Assembly (NCBI RefSeq): GCF_014268745.2
Contig: NZ_JABWRB020000003.1
Coordinates: 589,821 to 653,820, forward strand
DNA length: 64,000 nt
Reading direction: 5' to 3'
DNA from: Pseudomonas zanjanensis
GTDB lineage: Bacteria; Pseudomonadota; Gammaproteobacteria; Pseudomonadales; Pseudomonadaceae
The position numbers and the translations under genes are program-made. Below the pieces are notes generated by a model. The model saw nothing but the letters and a program-made list of their open reading frames with translations, had not been told where the DNA came from and made no database searches. Of the stretch, positions 27,946 through 35,455 are shown in pieces. Numbering within the stretch: the first letter of the stretch is position 1; the number at the start of each line of letters is the position of its first letter.

Positions 27946-28917
27946 ATGCAGACTTTGTACCCGCAGATCAAACCCCATGCCCGGCACGATCTGGCTGTCG
28001 ATGACACCCACACGCTCTATGTCGATGAAAGCGGTTCCCCGGAAGGTCTGCCAGTGGTTTTCATTCACGGTGGCCCGGGTGCTGGCTGCGATGCGCAGAG
28101 CCGGCGCTACTTCGATCCGAACCTTTACCGTATCGTCACCTTCGACCAGCGCGGTTGCGGTCGCTCCACTCCCCACGCCAGCCTGGAAAACAACACCACC
28201 TGGGATCTGGTCGAAGACCTGGAGCGCATCCGCAAGCACCTGGGCATCGAAAAATGGGTGCTGTTCGGCGGTTCCTGGGGCTCGACCCTGGCCCTGGCCT
28301 ACGCCCAGACCCATCCGGAGCGGGTGCATGGCCTGATCCTGCGTGGGATCTTTCTCTGCCGTCCGCAGGAAATCGAGTGGTTCTATCAGGCTGGCGCCAG
28401 TCGCCTGTTCCCCGACTATTGGCAAGACTACATTGCGCCGATTCCGCTGGATGAGCGCGACGACTTGCTCAGCGCTTTCCACAAACGCCTGACCGGTAAC
28501 GACCAGATTGCCCAGATGCATGCGGCCAAGGCCTGGTCCACCTGGGAAGGTCGTACCGCGACCCTGCGTCCTAACCCGCTGGTGGTCGATCGTTTCTCCG
28601 AGCCGCAGCGGGCGCTGTCGATTGCCCGGATCGAATGCCACTACTTCACCAACAACGCGTTCCTCGAACCCAACCAGTTGATTCGCGACATGGGCAAGAT
28701 CGCCCATTTGCCGGGCGTCATCGTGCACGGCCGCTACGACGTCATCTGCCCGTTGGACAACGCCTGGGAGCTGCATCAGAACTGGCCCAACAGCGAACTG
28801 CAGGTGATCCGCGACGCCGGTCACGCCGCTTCGGAACCGGGAATTACCGACGCGCTGGTGCGCGCCGCTGCGCAAATGGCCCGGCGCCTGCTCGACCTGC
28901 CGCCCGAGGAAGCATGA
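27946..28917 (+). CDS. pip: Proline iminopeptidase
   Basis: Removes N-terminal proline from peptides. The 323-residue S33-family hydrolase has HGGPGAG (oxyanion), DQRGCGRSTPHA, the nucleophile motif GGSWGSTLALAYA, and the C-terminal RYDVICP aspartate and GHAASEPG histidine. I take ATG 27946, which has CGGAGCGCG before it, rather than the in-frame ATG at 27919. Its stop overlaps the dtd start as ATGA, so the two are translated together, an arrangement common in pseudomonads. Confidence 0.95.
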   Translation: MQTLYPQIKPHARHDLAVDDTHTLYVDESGSPEGLPVVFIHGGPGAGCDAQSRRYFDPNLYRIVTFDQRGCGRSTPHASLENNTTWDLVEDLERIRKHLGIEKWVLFGGSWGSTLALAYAQTHPERVHGLILRGIFLCRPQEIEWFYQAGASRLFPDYWQDYIAPIPLDERDDLLSAFHKRLTGNDQIAQMHAAKAWSTWEGRTATLRPNPLVVDRFSEPQRALSIARIECHYFTNNAFLEPNQLIRDMGKIAHLPGVIVHGRYDVICPLDNAWELHQNWPNSELQVIRDAGHAASEPGITDALVRAAAQMARRLLDLPPEEA

Positions 28918-29351
28918 AGGGGCTGCTGCAACGTGTGCGCTGCGCACGGGTCGAAGTAGCCGGTGAGATCGTCGGGGCCGTAGACCAAGGCTTGCTGGTG
29001 CTGGTGGCCGTCGAGCCCGGGGATACCCGGGCCAGCGCCGACAAACTTCTGCATAAGCTGCTTAACTATCGCGTGTTCAGCGACGCCGAGGGCAAGATGA
29101 ACCTGTCCCTGGTGGATGTCGGTGGTGGGCTGCTGCTGGTGTCGCAGTTCACCTTGGCGGCGGATACCAAAAGCGGCCTGCGTCCAAGTTTTTCCACGGC
29201 CGCGCCTCCGGCCTTGGGCGAAGAGTTGTTCAACTATTTGCTGGCCCAGGCGAAACAGGTGCATGGCACAGTGGCATCAGGTAGATTCGGCGCCGACATG
29301 CAGGTGCATCTGGTCAATGATGGCCCGGTAACCTTCCTGTTACAGTCCTGA
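28914..29351 (+). CDS. dtd: D-aminoacyl-tRNA deacylase
   Basis: Frees D-amino acids (and glycine mischarged on tRNA-Ala) from tRNA, a chirality check on translation. The 145-residue protein has both active-site motifs of the family, SQFTLAADTKSG (from residue 77) and NDGPVT (135-140). Its ATG lies in the pip stop codon. The open frame continues upstream inside pip, but the ATG at 28914 gives the standard length. Confidence 0.96.
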   Translation: MKGLLQRVRCARVEVAGEIVGAVDQGLLVLVAVEPGDTRASADKLLHKLLNYRVFSDAEGKMNLSLVDVGGGLLLVSQFTLAADTKSGLRPSFSTAAPPALGEELFNYLLAQAKQVHGTVASGRFGADMQVHLVNDGPVTFLLQS

Positions 29352-29671
29352 AAGCGTTTGAAACATCTTTTCCGTTCTGTTTCGAGGCTAAACAGGGAGT
29401 TTTCTCGATAAATACTTTGCTACCCCTGATGCGTTGTCACGCGGGCTACTAGATAATCGCGCGCTACGGGGGATCAGCGTTCGCTGGTCCATTTGACTTA
29501 GGTAGAGACTTGTCCTGAACCGTTTGGGGAATCATTTTGCCCCGTCGGAGTCGGAACAATGCTCGCCAACTTGGCAAGAGTGGTCCGCAGGAACGGTTTT
29601 TCAGCGCCGTTACCGTGTAGATACTTTATCTGGCCGTTGGTTTTTTGATCAGTTTTCGGCGAGGGTTGCTC
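29352..29671. other. Non-coding gap between dtd and opgG
   Basis: About 320 bp without a credible gene. It is AT-richer than its surroundings, with several weak inverted repeats (for example GCCAACTTGGC near 29552) but no clear T-run terminator and no promoter I can define with confidence. It probably carries the opgGH promoter and a long leader. Confidence 0.5.
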
Positions 29672-31441
29672 GTGATTGTTAGTCCCTGTAATGCACCAAA
29701 AATGACTGCCAAACGGTTTAGAAGCGCCTTGGTAGCGGGCTCGGCCCTGCTGTGCCTGTTCGGCGCGGGCCAACTGTGGGCATTCAGCCTGGATGATGTA
29801 TCGGCGAAGGCACAAGAACTGGCCGGGCAGAAATTCGAAGCCCCGCGCAGCAATTTGCCGAACGAATTCCGCGAAATGAAGTTCGCCGATTATCAGAAAA
29901 TCCGTTTCCGCACCGAAAAAGCGGAATGGGCCGACCAGAAGACCCCGTTCCGGCTGTCCTTCTATCACCAGGGCATGCATTTCGACACGCCGGTGAAAAT
30001 CAACGAAATCACCGCGACCACCGTCGACGAGATCAAGTACGACCCGACACGGTTCGATTTCGGCGACGTGAAGTTCGATCCCAAGGCCACCGAACAGTTG
30101 GGCTACGCGGGTTTTCGCGTGTTGTACCCGATCAACAAGGCCGACAAGCAAGACGAAATCATGACCATGCTGGGCGCGAGTTATTTCCGCGTCATCGGCA
30201 AGGGCCAGGTCTACGGCTTGTCCGCGCGTGGCATGGCCATCGACACCGCGTTGCCATCCGGTGAAGAGTTCCCACGCTTTCGCGAGTTCTGGATCCAGCG
30301 TCCGAAACCAACCGACAAGCACCTGGTGATCTTCGCCCTGCTGGATTCGCCACGGGCCACTGGCGCTTATCGCCTGACCGTGCGTCCGGGCACCGACACC
30401 GTTGTCGACGTGAAATCCCGGGTGTTCCTGCGCGATCGCGTCAACAAACTGGGCATCGCCCCGTTGACCAGCATGTTCCTGTTCGGCGCCAACCAGCCGT
30501 CCAAGGTGCTCAACTACCGTCGTGAACTCCACGACTCCAGCGGCCTGTCCATCCATGCCGGCAACGGCGAGTGGATCTGGCGTCCGCTGAACAACCCGAA
30601 ACACTTGGCCGTGAGCAACTTCTCGGTAGAAAACCCGCGTGGTTTCGGCCTGCTGCAACGGGGTCGTGACTTCAGCCACTATGAAGACCTGGATGACCGT
30701 TACGAAAAACGCCCAAGCGCCTGGATCGAACCGAAAGGCGATTGGGGCAAGGGCACCGTCGATCTGGTCGAGATCCCGACCGCCGACGAAACCAACGACA
30801 ACATCGTTGCGTTCTGGAGCCCGGAAAAACTGCCTGAGCCAGGCCAGCCACTGGACTTCGCCTACCGTCTGCACTGGACCCTCGACGAAGCCAACCTGCA
30901 CTCGCCAGACAGTGCCTGGGTCAAGCAGACCCTGCGCTCCACCGGTGATGTGAAGCAGTCCAACCTGATCCGTCAGCCGGACGGCAGCGTGGCCTACCTG
31001 GTGGATTTCGAAGGGCCGTCCCTGCAAGCGTTGCCTGAAGACGCCGAAGTGCGTAGCCAGGTGAGCGTTGGCGACAACGGCGAGATCGTCGAGAACAGCG
31101 TGCGCTACAACCCTGAAACCAAGGGCTGGCGCCTGACGCTGCGCCTGAAGATCAAGGACCCGAAACAGGCCACCGAGATGCGTGCGGCACTGGTTCGTCC
31201 GCTGACGCCTGTCGAAGCCCCGGCCGCCTCGCATTCCGCGACCACGACCCTGGCCAAGGCTGACAAGATCGCCCGCCAGCAGACTGAAAAAGAGCTCGCG
31301 AAAGAAAAAGCGCAAGACGAAGCCAAGGCTGTCCAGGCGGACACCGCCGCGGTCGAACCGACCCCAACCCAGCAGGAACCGGAACCGACTGAGCAAGTCC
31401 TGACCGAGACCTGGAGCTATCAGTTGCCAGCCGATGAGTAA
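29672..31441 (+). CDS. opgG: Glucan biosynthesis protein G
   Basis: A periplasmic protein needed for osmoregulated periplasmic glucans, thought to modify or branch the nascent glucan made by OpgH. The protein has a signal segment (LVAGSALLCLFGAGQLWAF) followed by the MdoG domain, which includes FYHQGMHFDTPVKINEI, FFRVIGKGQVYGLSARGMAID-like elements and ENPRGFGLLQRGRDFSHYEDLDDRYE. I chose GTG 29672, preceded by CGAGGGTT, though a TTG at 29645 is in frame. The C-terminus (from about residue 510) is a charged Lys/Glu/Ala-rich tail. Its stop overlaps the opgH start by 8 bp. Confidence 0.93.
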   Translation: MIVSPCNAPKMTAKRFRSALVAGSALLCLFGAGQLWAFSLDDVSAKAQELAGQKFEAPRSNLPNEFREMKFADYQKIRFRTEKAEWADQKTPFRLSFYHQGMHFDTPVKINEITATTVDEIKYDPTRFDFGDVKFDPKATEQLGYAGFRVLYPINKADKQDEIMTMLGASYFRVIGKGQVYGLSARGMAIDTALPSGEEFPRFREFWIQRPKPTDKHLVIFALLDSPRATGAYRLTVRPGTDTVVDVKSRVFLRDRVNKLGIAPLTSMFLFGANQPSKVLNYRRELHDSSGLSIHAGNGEWIWRPLNNPKHLAVSNFSVENPRGFGLLQRGRDFSHYEDLDDRYEKRPSAWIEPKGDWGKGTVDLVEIPTADETNDNIVAFWSPEKLPEPGQPLDFAYRLHWTLDEANLHSPDSAWVKQTLRSTGDVKQSNLIRQPDGSVAYLVDFEGPSLQALPEDAEVRSQVSVGDNGEIVENSVRYNPETKGWRLTLRLKIKDPKQATEMRAALVRPLTPVEAPAASHSATTTLAKADKIARQQTEKELAKEKAQDEAKAVQADTAAVEPTPTQQEPEPTEQVLTETWSYQLPADE

Positions 31442-34004
31442 TACTCCAGTACAGCCAGAGACGCTCAGTGAGTACCTGGCCCACTTGCCCATGACCGACG
31501 AGCAGCGCGCCGAACTGGCGGGCTGCAAGTCCTTCAGCGAATTGCACGAACGCCTGTCGTCGCCGACGTTCGACGCGCCCACCGAGGCTGTGCAAGCCTC
31601 GGTGGGCCGCCGGCTGACCCTGAGCACCGCCGAAGAGCTTGAAGAAGCGGAAATGCTGGGGCTCGACGCCAGTGGCCGGGTGTGCCTGAAAGCGACGCCG
31701 CCGATCCGTCGGACCAAGGTCGTGCCGGAGCCGTGGCGCACCAATATCCTGGTGCGCGCCTGGCGGCGCCTGACCGGTCGCACCAACCCGCCGAAGCCGC
31801 CCAAGGATGAGCGCGTGCTGCCCCATGCACGCTGGCGTACCGTGGGTTCGATCCGCCGCTACATTCTGTTGATCCTGATGCTCGGCCAGACCATCGTCGC
31901 CGGTTGGTACATGAAGGGCATCATGCCGTACCAGGGCTGGTCGTTCGTCGACCTGGAAGAAGTCCTGCACCAACCGCTGTTGCAGACGGCCACGCAAGTG
32001 CTGCCGTATGCGTTGCAGACCAGCATCCTGATTCTGTTCGGGATCCTGTTCTGCTGGGTGTCGGCGGGTTTCTGGACAGCGTTGATGGGCTTTCTCGAAT
32101 TGCTCACCGGCCACGACAAATACCGCATCTCCGGCGCCAGCGCCGGCAACGAGCCGATTCCCAAGGATGCCCGCACCGCGCTGGTGATGCCGATCTGCAA
32201 CGAAGACGTGCCGCGGGTATTCGCCGGTTTGCGCGCCACCTTCGAGTCGGTGGCCGCCACCGGTGACCTGGATCGCTTCGATTTCTTCGTGCTCAGCGAC
32301 AGTAACGAAACCGATATCTGCGTAGCCGAACAGCAAGCCTGGCTGGACGTCTGCCGTGAAGCCGGGGGCTTCGGCAAGATCTTCTACCGTCGTCGTCGCC
32401 GTCGCGTGAAACGCAAGAGCGGCAACCTCGACGACTTCTGCCGTCGTTGGGGCAGCGACTACAAGTATATGGTCGTGCTCGATGCGGACTCGGTGATGAG
32501 CGGCGAATGCCTGACCAGCCTGGTGCGCCTGATGGAAGCCACGCCGGACGCCGGCATCATCCAGACCGCGCCGCGGGCTTCGGGCATGGACACGCTGTAT
32601 GCGCGCATGCAGCAGTTCGCCACGCGAGTGTACGGTCCGCTGTTCACCGCCGGTCTGCACTTCTGGCAGTTGGGTGAATCCCATTACTGGGGTCACAACG
32701 CGATCATCCGGATGAAGCCGTTCATCGATCACTGCGCCTTGGCGCCGTTGCCGGGTAAAGGCGCGTTCTCGGGCGCGATCCTGTCCCACGACTTTGTCGA
32801 AGCCGCGCTGATGCGCCGTGCCGGCTGGGGCGTGTGGATTGCCTATGACCTGCCGGGCAGCTACGAAGAGCTGCCACCGAACCTGCTGGACGAACTCAAG
32901 CGTGACCGTCGCTGGTGCCACGGCAACCTGATGAACTTCCGGCTGTTCCTGGTCAAGGGCATGCACCCGGTGCACCGTGCGGTGTTCCTGACCGGCGTGA
33001 TGTCTTATCTGTCGGCGCCGCTGTGGTTCTTCTTCCTGGTGCTGTCCACCGCGCTGCTGGCGGTGAACACGCTGATGGAGCCGCAGTACTTCCTTGAGCC
33101 ACGCCAGCTGTATCCGCTGTGGCCGCAATGGCATCCGGAAAAGGCCATCGCCCTGTTCTCGACCACCATCGTGTTGCTGTTCCTGCCCAAGCTGCTGAGC
33201 ATCGTGCTGATCTGGGCCAAGGGCGCGAAGGAATTCGGTGGCAAGTTCAAGGTGACCATGTCGATGCTGCTGGAGATGCTGTTCTCCATGCTGCTGGCGC
33301 CGGTTCGCATGATCTTCCACACCCGTTTCGTGCTCGCCGCTTTCCTGGGCTGGGCCGCGACCTGGAACTCGCCGAAACGTGACGACGACTCAACGCCCTG
33401 GAGCGAAGCGGTCAAGCGTCACGGTCCGCAAACCTTGCTGGGCTTCTTCTGGGCCTTGCTGGTGATCTGGCTGAACCCAAGCTTCCTCTGGTGGCTGGTG
33501 CCGATCGTTGGGTCGCTGATCCTGTCGATCCCGGTGTCGGTGATCTCCAGTCGCGTGGGCCTGGGCTTGAAATCTCGTGATGAGAGCTTGTTCCTGATTC
33601 CCGAGGAATACGCACCGCCCCAGGAACTGCTGTCGACGGACCAGTACACCCATGAAAACCGTTGGCACGCGCTGAACGACGGTTTCATCCGGGCGGTGGT
33701 CGATCCACAGCAGAACGCCTTGGCGTATGCGCTGGCCACCTCGCGTCACGGCCAGGCCGAGCCGATTGAATGGCTGCGGGTCGAACGCGTTCGTCACGCC
33801 CTGAAGGTCGGCCCTGCCGGTCTCAATAACGCTGAGCGGCTGGCCTTGCTGAGCGACCCGGTGGCCTTGTCCCGCTTGCATGAGCAGGTCTGGAGCGAGG
33901 CGCATCCCGAGTGGCTGGCGGCGTGGCGTGAGTCGGTGAAGGCTGATCCCCATGCACCGTTGCTGCCGCTACAGCCGGTGAGCGTACAGCCTCAAGTGGC
34001 CTGA
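31434..34004 (+). CDS. opgH: Glucan glucosyltransferase H
   Basis: An 856-residue inner-membrane GT2 glycosyltransferase that polymerises UDP-glucose into the beta-1,2-linked backbone of periplasmic glucans and exports it. N-terminal cytoplasmic region to about residue 140, two membrane helices (about 142-210), the GT2 domain with VLDADSVMSG, SGAILSHDFVEAALMRR and the RRWCHGN motif, and further helices from about 520 to 700. The length agrees with MdoH. A clear rho-independent terminator follows. Confidence 0.95.
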   Translation: MSNTPVQPETLSEYLAHLPMTDEQRAELAGCKSFSELHERLSSPTFDAPTEAVQASVGRRLTLSTAEELEEAEMLGLDASGRVCLKATPPIRRTKVVPEPWRTNILVRAWRRLTGRTNPPKPPKDERVLPHARWRTVGSIRRYILLILMLGQTIVAGWYMKGIMPYQGWSFVDLEEVLHQPLLQTATQVLPYALQTSILILFGILFCWVSAGFWTALMGFLELLTGHDKYRISGASAGNEPIPKDARTALVMPICNEDVPRVFAGLRATFESVAATGDLDRFDFFVLSDSNETDICVAEQQAWLDVCREAGGFGKIFYRRRRRRVKRKSGNLDDFCRRWGSDYKYMVVLDADSVMSGECLTSLVRLMEATPDAGIIQTAPRASGMDTLYARMQQFATRVYGPLFTAGLHFWQLGESHYWGHNAIIRMKPFIDHCALAPLPGKGAFSGAILSHDFVEAALMRRAGWGVWIAYDLPGSYEELPPNLLDELKRDRRWCHGNLMNFRLFLVKGMHPVHRAVFLTGVMSYLSAPLWFFFLVLSTALLAVNTLMEPQYFLEPRQLYPLWPQWHPEKAIALFSTTIVLLFLPKLLSIVLIWAKGAKEFGGKFKVTMSMLLEMLFSMLLAPVRMIFHTRFVLAAFLGWAATWNSPKRDDDSTPWSEAVKRHGPQTLLGFFWALLVIWLNPSFLWWLVPIVGSLILSIPVSVISSRVGLGLKSRDESLFLIPEEYAPPQELLSTDQYTHENRWHALNDGFIRAVVDPQQNALAYALATSRHGQAEPIEWLRVERVRHALKVGPAGLNNAERLALLSDPVALSRLHEQVWSEAHPEWLAAWRESVKADPHAPLLPLQPVSVQPQVA

Positions 34005-34009
34005 TACAC

Positions 34010-34045
34010 AAAAAGCCTCGCTTCTGGAAAGAAGCGGGGCTTTTT
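34010..34045 (+). terminator. Rho-independent terminator of opgGH
   Basis: AAAAAGCCTCGCTTCTGG pairs with AAGAAGCGGGGCTTTTT (a G-U within the stem), giving a GC-rich hairpin with runs of A and T on both sides, so it could work in both directions and also end the 307-aa gene transcript. Confidence 0.88.
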
Positions 34046-34098
34046 GTTGGCCTAAGGATTTGTACCAAGGACTTCCGAAGTTCGAGCGACTAGCGTTA

Positions 34099-35022
34099 TT
34101 AAACAACCGGCGTGACATTGACGTCTGGACTGAGGAAATCAATGTGAAAGCCGCTGGAGCCATCTCCGATAGCTAAATGGACACCGCTGATACCCTCATT
34201 CATTTGAGAGTTCACCTTGTAATCTATGAAGGCTGTTATTTCTTCGTTGACGCCGATGGCGAATTCGGTCAAGCCGAGCCCTCGAACCCCGGCAGCCGAT
34301 TTCAATGTTTCGATATGTTCCTCGTTGTCGACTTGTAAAGACGTGACTTTGTTTTCCACGACTGTCAGCCATCCTCCCGCCTTGGCTATCGACTCTGATA
34401 ACAGCTTAAGCCTGGCTCGAATGTCCTCAGGTAGTTGTGGGTTGGCTTTTCTTAATACCGTTAAGATCCCAGAAATCTTAAGTTTGCCGTTCAAGCAAAA
34501 CGGACAGCGTTCATGGGTATTCATGTGGGCATAGTGGACTTCGAAAAACTCGGCCGCTGAGTGTATGAAACTCTCTGAGATGTCTTCCTCTATCAACGCA
34601 TAGGGTTCTGCTTGGCGGTTGAGTGTGACTTTTCCAGAGGTGTCTTCGCCTGAGAGGAGAAAAGAGTCATAGGAGTTAAGCATGTTTAAAAAGAAGCGCT
34701 GTCTTTCTAATGCTCTTCTGAAATCGCTGTTGAGAAGTAAGTGCAAACTGTAGTTCGCGCTACTGAAAGACGGGTCGAAAACCTGTGCTGCGCAGAAAAC
34801 GCTCTTCTTGACTGGGGTGGCCTTGGCTATCTCCAACGTGAGCTTGGCCGCGTTGTTGCTGAACGAGAAAATTATGCTATTTCGAGGAAGAGCACTAAGC
34901 TCGTGGATGTGTGCTGTGTTTAATCCTTGATGACTGCATTCATCAAGGAATTCCTGTGAGTCTGCAACGACCCAGAATTCTTCCTCTCCAAAAAGTGTGT
35001 GGATACGGGGCATGGATGACAT
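34099..35022 (-). CDS. Uncharacterised protein with M29-metallopeptidase-like C-terminal half
   Basis: A 307-residue protein that I do not recognise as a named family. The C-terminal half resembles M29-type metallo-aminopeptidases and related enzymes: GKLKISGIL, LTVVENKVTSLQ, then TEFAIGVN (Glu253), NEGISGVHLAIGDG (Glu276, His282) and HIDFLSP (His293, Asp295), the order in which M29 enzymes present their metal ligands. A CPFC pair (173-176), not usual for M29, precedes it. ATG 35022 is chosen because CAGGAGC lies 5 bases before it; the frame runs on to 35115 without a ribosome site. It is 56 bp downstream of the 33-codon gene on the same strand. Codon use is AT-richer than the flanks, suggesting transfer. 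The M29 relation is my inference by pattern. Confidence 0.75.
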   Translation of the reverse strand: MSSMPRIHTLFGEEEFWVVADSQEFLDECSHQGLNTAHIHELSALPRNSIIFSFSNNAAKLTLEIAKATPVKKSVFCAAQVFDPSFSSANYSLHLLLNSDFRRALERQRFFLNMLNSYDSFLLSGEDTSGKVTLNRQAEPYALIEEDISESFIHSAAEFFEVHYAHMNTHERCPFCLNGKLKISGILTVLRKANPQLPEDIRARLKLLSESIAKAGGWLTVVENKVTSLQVDNEEHIETLKSAAGVRGLGLTEFAIGVNEEITAFIDYKVNSQMNEGISGVHLAIGDGSSGFHIDFLSPDVNVTPVV

Positions 35023-35039
35023 GGGTTGCTCCTGAATAG

Positions 35040-35065
35040 GCGGACGGCATGTACATGCCGCCCGC
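35040..35065 (-). promoter_or_regulatory. RNA hairpin between the peptide gene and the M29-like gene
   Basis: On the minus strand an 11-bp stem (one G-U pair) closes a GTAC loop; its core CGGCATGTACATGCCG (35045-35060) is a perfect palindrome. No T-run follows, so it is not a standard terminator. A stable hairpin at this place could protect or attenuate the message so that peptide is made in excess over enzyme. Confidence 0.7.
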
Positions 35066-35078
35066 TGGTTAGCGGAAG

Positions 35079-35180
35079 TCAGTCCTCCGTGTAGGCCCAA
35101 GCCAATGGAGCCCATCCAAAGTTTTCCGGCCCCGAGGTCAAGCGACTCAGTTTCTCTGATGTATCTATTTTCTGTTCCAT
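35079..35180 (-). CDS. 33-residue peptide, putative precursor of a modified peptide
   Basis: ATG at 35180 is preceded by AAGGAGGGTGAAT, a near-perfect Shine-Dalgarno at ideal spacing, much stronger than that of most genes here. The product begins MEQKIDTSEKLSRLTSG, a charged leader-like half, and ends PENFGWAPLAWAYTED, rich in aromatic and small residues, then TGA. It has no signal peptide, Cys or membrane helix. It is too short for ordinary ORF callers. Size, split composition and position directly before an unknown enzyme and opposite a synthetase-like ligase suggest a ribosomally made substrate peptide; this function is inferred. Confidence 0.72.
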   Translation of the reverse strand: MEQKIDTSEKLSRLTSGPENFGWAPLAWAYTED

Positions 35181-35455
35181 ATTCACCCTCCTTTTTTGTT
35201 GGGAATCCCTTTGTCGAACAAGGGAGGCTCTATTAATTCAAGTCTTTCTGGAATTTGGAATAGGTTTGCCTGAGTGTTTTTAGAATGAATTGTGCTGTTT
35301 TTGATTTGCTGGCTGTGAAGAAGTTATTTGTGTAGGAAGTGTCTGTAGCGGATTTCTGAAATTTAAGGAAATGGCAGTCTGACGTTGTTTGGGTGGTCTA
35401 GTGTTGATAGGTTTTATTACTGTTCGTTTGAGATTTGGAATTAAGGGGGTCGGAA
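35181..35455. promoter_or_regulatory. Divergent AT-rich promoter region
   Basis: About 275 bp between the peptide gene and the PheS-like gene. It is clearly AT-rich and should hold both promoters. An imperfect inverted repeat, CCCTTTGTCGAACAAGGG (35207-35224), lies 27 bp before the peptide start. TTAATA near 35231 on the minus strand is a possible -10. No recognised operator was found. Confidence 0.5.

Noticed and set aside
29498..31804. Long open frame on the minus strand opposite opgG/opgH (768 codons)
   Set aside because: It is antisense to strongly conserved genes, has no ribosome site and a low-complexity Arg/Gly/Gln-rich composition: a shadow of GC-rich codon use. The same holds for minus frames at 165-1496, 13654-15645, 18210-19076 and 31152-33320.
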